Below are positions 12,897-14,210 of a stretch of 14,210 nucleotides of DNA, piece by piece. Numbering within the stretch: the first letter of the stretch is position 1; the number at the start of each line of letters is the position of its first letter. The DNA lies in contig DATHTJ010000180.1 of assembly GCA_035463315.1 (NCBI GenBank), positions 1-14,210 on the forward strand. The letters are read 5' to 3'. The notes under the pieces were generated by a model, which saw nothing but the letters and a program-made list of their open reading frames with translations, was not told the origin of the DNA and ran no database searches. The position numbers and the translations under genes were made by a program. Source of the DNA: GCA-003244245 sp035463315. GTDB taxonomy: Bacteria > Actinomycetota > Actinomycetes > Mycobacteriales > Pseudonocardiaceae.

Positions 12897-13223
12897 TCAT
12901 CTGGGCTGGTAACCATGATCGCGGAGCCGCTGTCGAGCGATATCGGTTTCCTCCTCGGAGAACAGCGGAGTGAACCTCGGATTGTCACAGATCAACGCCT
13001 CGACGGTAAGATCCAGCCGCTGCTTGAGGTACAAAGATGTGAACCCGTCTGACGTCCGACCAGCGTGCAGCAGGGAGCGGGCGGTGGCGAGACCGCCGCG
13101 GTTCTGCACGGACTGGATGAAGTACGTAGCGTTGTAGCCAGCTTCTGCTTTGGCACGCCGGTATCCCTCGAGCATGACATCGTGAAAGTCACGCTCGAGC
13201 TGCACGCGGTCGGCCTGCTCCAT
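12897..13223 (-). CDS. Hypothetical protein, partner of the DUF262/DUF1524 gene
   Basis: This 108-residue protein has no motif I can tie to a known enzyme. It begins with a charged helical part (VQLERDFHDVMLEGYRRAK). The conserved-looking core is ATYFIQSVQNRGGLATARSLL, then GFTSLYLKQRLDLTVEALI and NPRFTPLFSEEETDIARQRL. Similar roughly 100-residue domains occur, to my recollection, as small stand-alone genes or C-terminal tails in actinobacterial restriction-like loci, without an assigned function. It starts 15 nt downstream of the DUF262/DUF1524 gene, so the two form an operon. The ribosome site is weak (AGGG about 12 nt upstream). Confidence 0.75.
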   Translation of the reverse strand: MEQADRVQLERDFHDVMLEGYRRAKAEAGYNATYFIQSVQNRGGLATARSLLHAGRTSDGFTSLYLKQRLDLTVEALICDNPRFTPLFSEEETDIARQRLRDHGYQPR

Positions 13224-13238
13224 CTCGGCCCGTTTGCC

Positions 13239-14210
13239 CTAGCGGTCCACGAGCGCGGTCAGTTCCTCCACGGTCGGCGACTCGGGCTCAGCCTGCTCCT
13301 CCTCGACGAGGAGATCGTTGGCTTCCTCACGCAGGATGCGTGTGCCCGTCACGGTCTCGATGCGGCGCAGCAGCTGCTCCTTGCGTGTCTGGTAGAAGGC
13401 GTCGAAGTGATCAGCGCGCAGCGCGGCCGAATCGATGACGTGAGTGGTCAGGCGCTGGTCGAGCACGGCCGGGTCCATCTGATACGTGCGTTCCAACCGC
13501 GCAAGGTAGGCGCTGGGCGCGCGACCGCCGACCTCGCGGTTCGTCTCCGCGGTGAGCGGTGTTTTGTTGACGATACTGTCCATCCTGCCCCAGTCGATGC
13601 CGTTGTCCTTGCACCATCGCTGTGGGAAGACGTGGTGAATGTCCACGGATTCGTGCACGTACTGCAGGATGGTGATCGGGGTGGCCGACTTGAAGTCGTG
13701 CGCACCATCCCGCATGAGCAAGGCGTGCAGCCCCTTGTAAGCGGCGCTCTGCCGCGATCTCATCGTGTCGAGTCGGCTGTCCTGGAAAACAGTCTGGACC
13801 ACTGTCATCGGCTCGGGGCCACCCTCAACCCAGTCGAGCACCTCAACGAGATCGTTGACGAATCGGGTCTCGACCGTCGATCCGTACAGTTCGCCGAAGA
13901 CGCCACACCAGTACCACCGGACAAGCTTGTCATACACCGCGCCGGCCTTGGCTACCCTGCCCAGCCTCGCGAGGAGAGCAGCGAGCGGCACAAGTTGGGT
14001 GCGGTAAGGCACGTCACGCCCCGAGAAGATGTGCTGGTTGAGCAGGAATCCGCCAGCGGCGAGGAAGCTCTGGGTGACCTCTGATTCGTACCGCTGGTAG
14101 TCAGTCAATGGAAGGCGGAGGATGTCGCGCCGCTTGCAGGTGACCGCGGGAGCTCGTTCGTTGTCCCGAGTGAGCATCGTGCCCTGCGCCCGCGCCTCCT
14201 CCCAGGCACG
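13239..14210 (-). CDS. DUF262/DUF1524 domain protein, GmrSD-like, HNH-type nuclease (partial at 5' end)
   Basis: The frame is open to the right edge, giving 324 visible residues; the true start lies outside. Numbered from the internal M at 14177, visible are VPYRTQLVPLAALLARLG (56-73), the domain junction YDKLVRWYWCGVFGELYGS (82-100), and an HNH/beta-beta-alpha-metal core IHHVFPQRWCKDNGID (180-195) with MDSIVNKTPLTAETN (199-213) and GGRAPSAYLARLE. This is the C-terminal DUF1524 region of DUF262-DUF1524 proteins. Relatives include the type IV enzyme GmrSD, which cuts glucosyl-hydroxymethylcytosine DNA of phages. The N-terminal ParB-like DUF262 part, which should carry the NTP-binding DGQQR-type motif, cannot be checked here. 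It is co-directional with the 108-residue gene. Confidence 0.85.
   Translation of the reverse strand, partial: RAWEEARAQGTMLTRDNERAPAVTCKRRDILRLPLTDYQRYESEVTQSFLAAGGFLLNQHIFSGRDVPYRTQLVPLAALLARLGRVAKAGAVYDKLVRWYWCGVFGELYGSTVETRFVNDLVEVLDWVEGGPEPMTVVQTVFQDSRLDTMRSRQSAAYKGLHALLMRDGAHDFKSATPITILQYVHESVDIHHVFPQRWCKDNGIDWGRMDSIVNKTPLTAETNREVGGRAPSAYLARLERTYQMDPAVLDQRLTTHVIDSAALRADHFDAFYQTRKEQLLRRIETVTGTRILREEANDLLVEEEQAEPESPTVEELTALVDR

Noticed and set aside
13065..14084. 339-residue forward open frame opposite the DUF262/DUF1524 gene
   Set aside because: The reverse strand has the recognisable HNH core; the forward translation has no recognisable domain.

Overview
The window reads as chromosomal DNA of a high-GC actinobacterium. 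The evidence is strong G/C at third codon positions, frequent GTG starts, several apparently leaderless starts, a perfect actinobacterial/Gram-positive SOS box, and the neighbourhood comEC end / holA / rpsT / lepA. A Pseudonocardiales-type host would fit, but that is inference.

The left half (1-6027) is mostly conserved core genome: the 3' end of a ComEC-like competence protein, a convergent threonine synthase with a SAM-I (S-box) riboswitch leader, holA (DNA polymerase III delta), convergent rpsT (ribosomal protein S20), a small VOC-fold protein, a convergent stand-alone cyanase (cynS), and lepA (EF-4). A striking double palindrome follows lepA.

The middle (6028-9732) is a general accessory and metabolic stretch: a Uma2-family nuclease-like protein, an MDR-family oxidoreductase, a three-gene cassette (small membrane protein, secreted or anchored RNase Sa-type ribonuclease, barstar-type inhibitor), a tandem pair of palindromes, and an enoyl-CoA hydratase family protein.

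The right part (9733-14210) looks like a defence or toxin-antitoxin island. A perfect LexA-type palindrome precedes a DprA-like gene that overlaps by 4 nt a ComF-like phosphoribosyltransferase gene. This DprA plus PRTase pairing resembles ShosTA-type anti-phage toxin-antitoxin modules, but the PRTase ORF stops just before its catalytic half. Antisense to the space that follows are decayed pieces of a PIN-domain gene and an ImmA/IrrE peptidase gene. Next comes an apparently intact VapBC-type module with a palindromic operator and a leaderless antitoxin start. The island ends with a convergent two-gene operon: a DUF262/DUF1524 (GmrSD-like, HNH-type) protein running off the window edge and a 108-residue partner.

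The best candidates for new biology are the SOS-boxed DprA-PRTase unit with its truncated toxin-like partner, the SAM riboswitch whose closing helix runs into the thrC Shine-Dalgarno, and the two unrelated families of paired palindromes.
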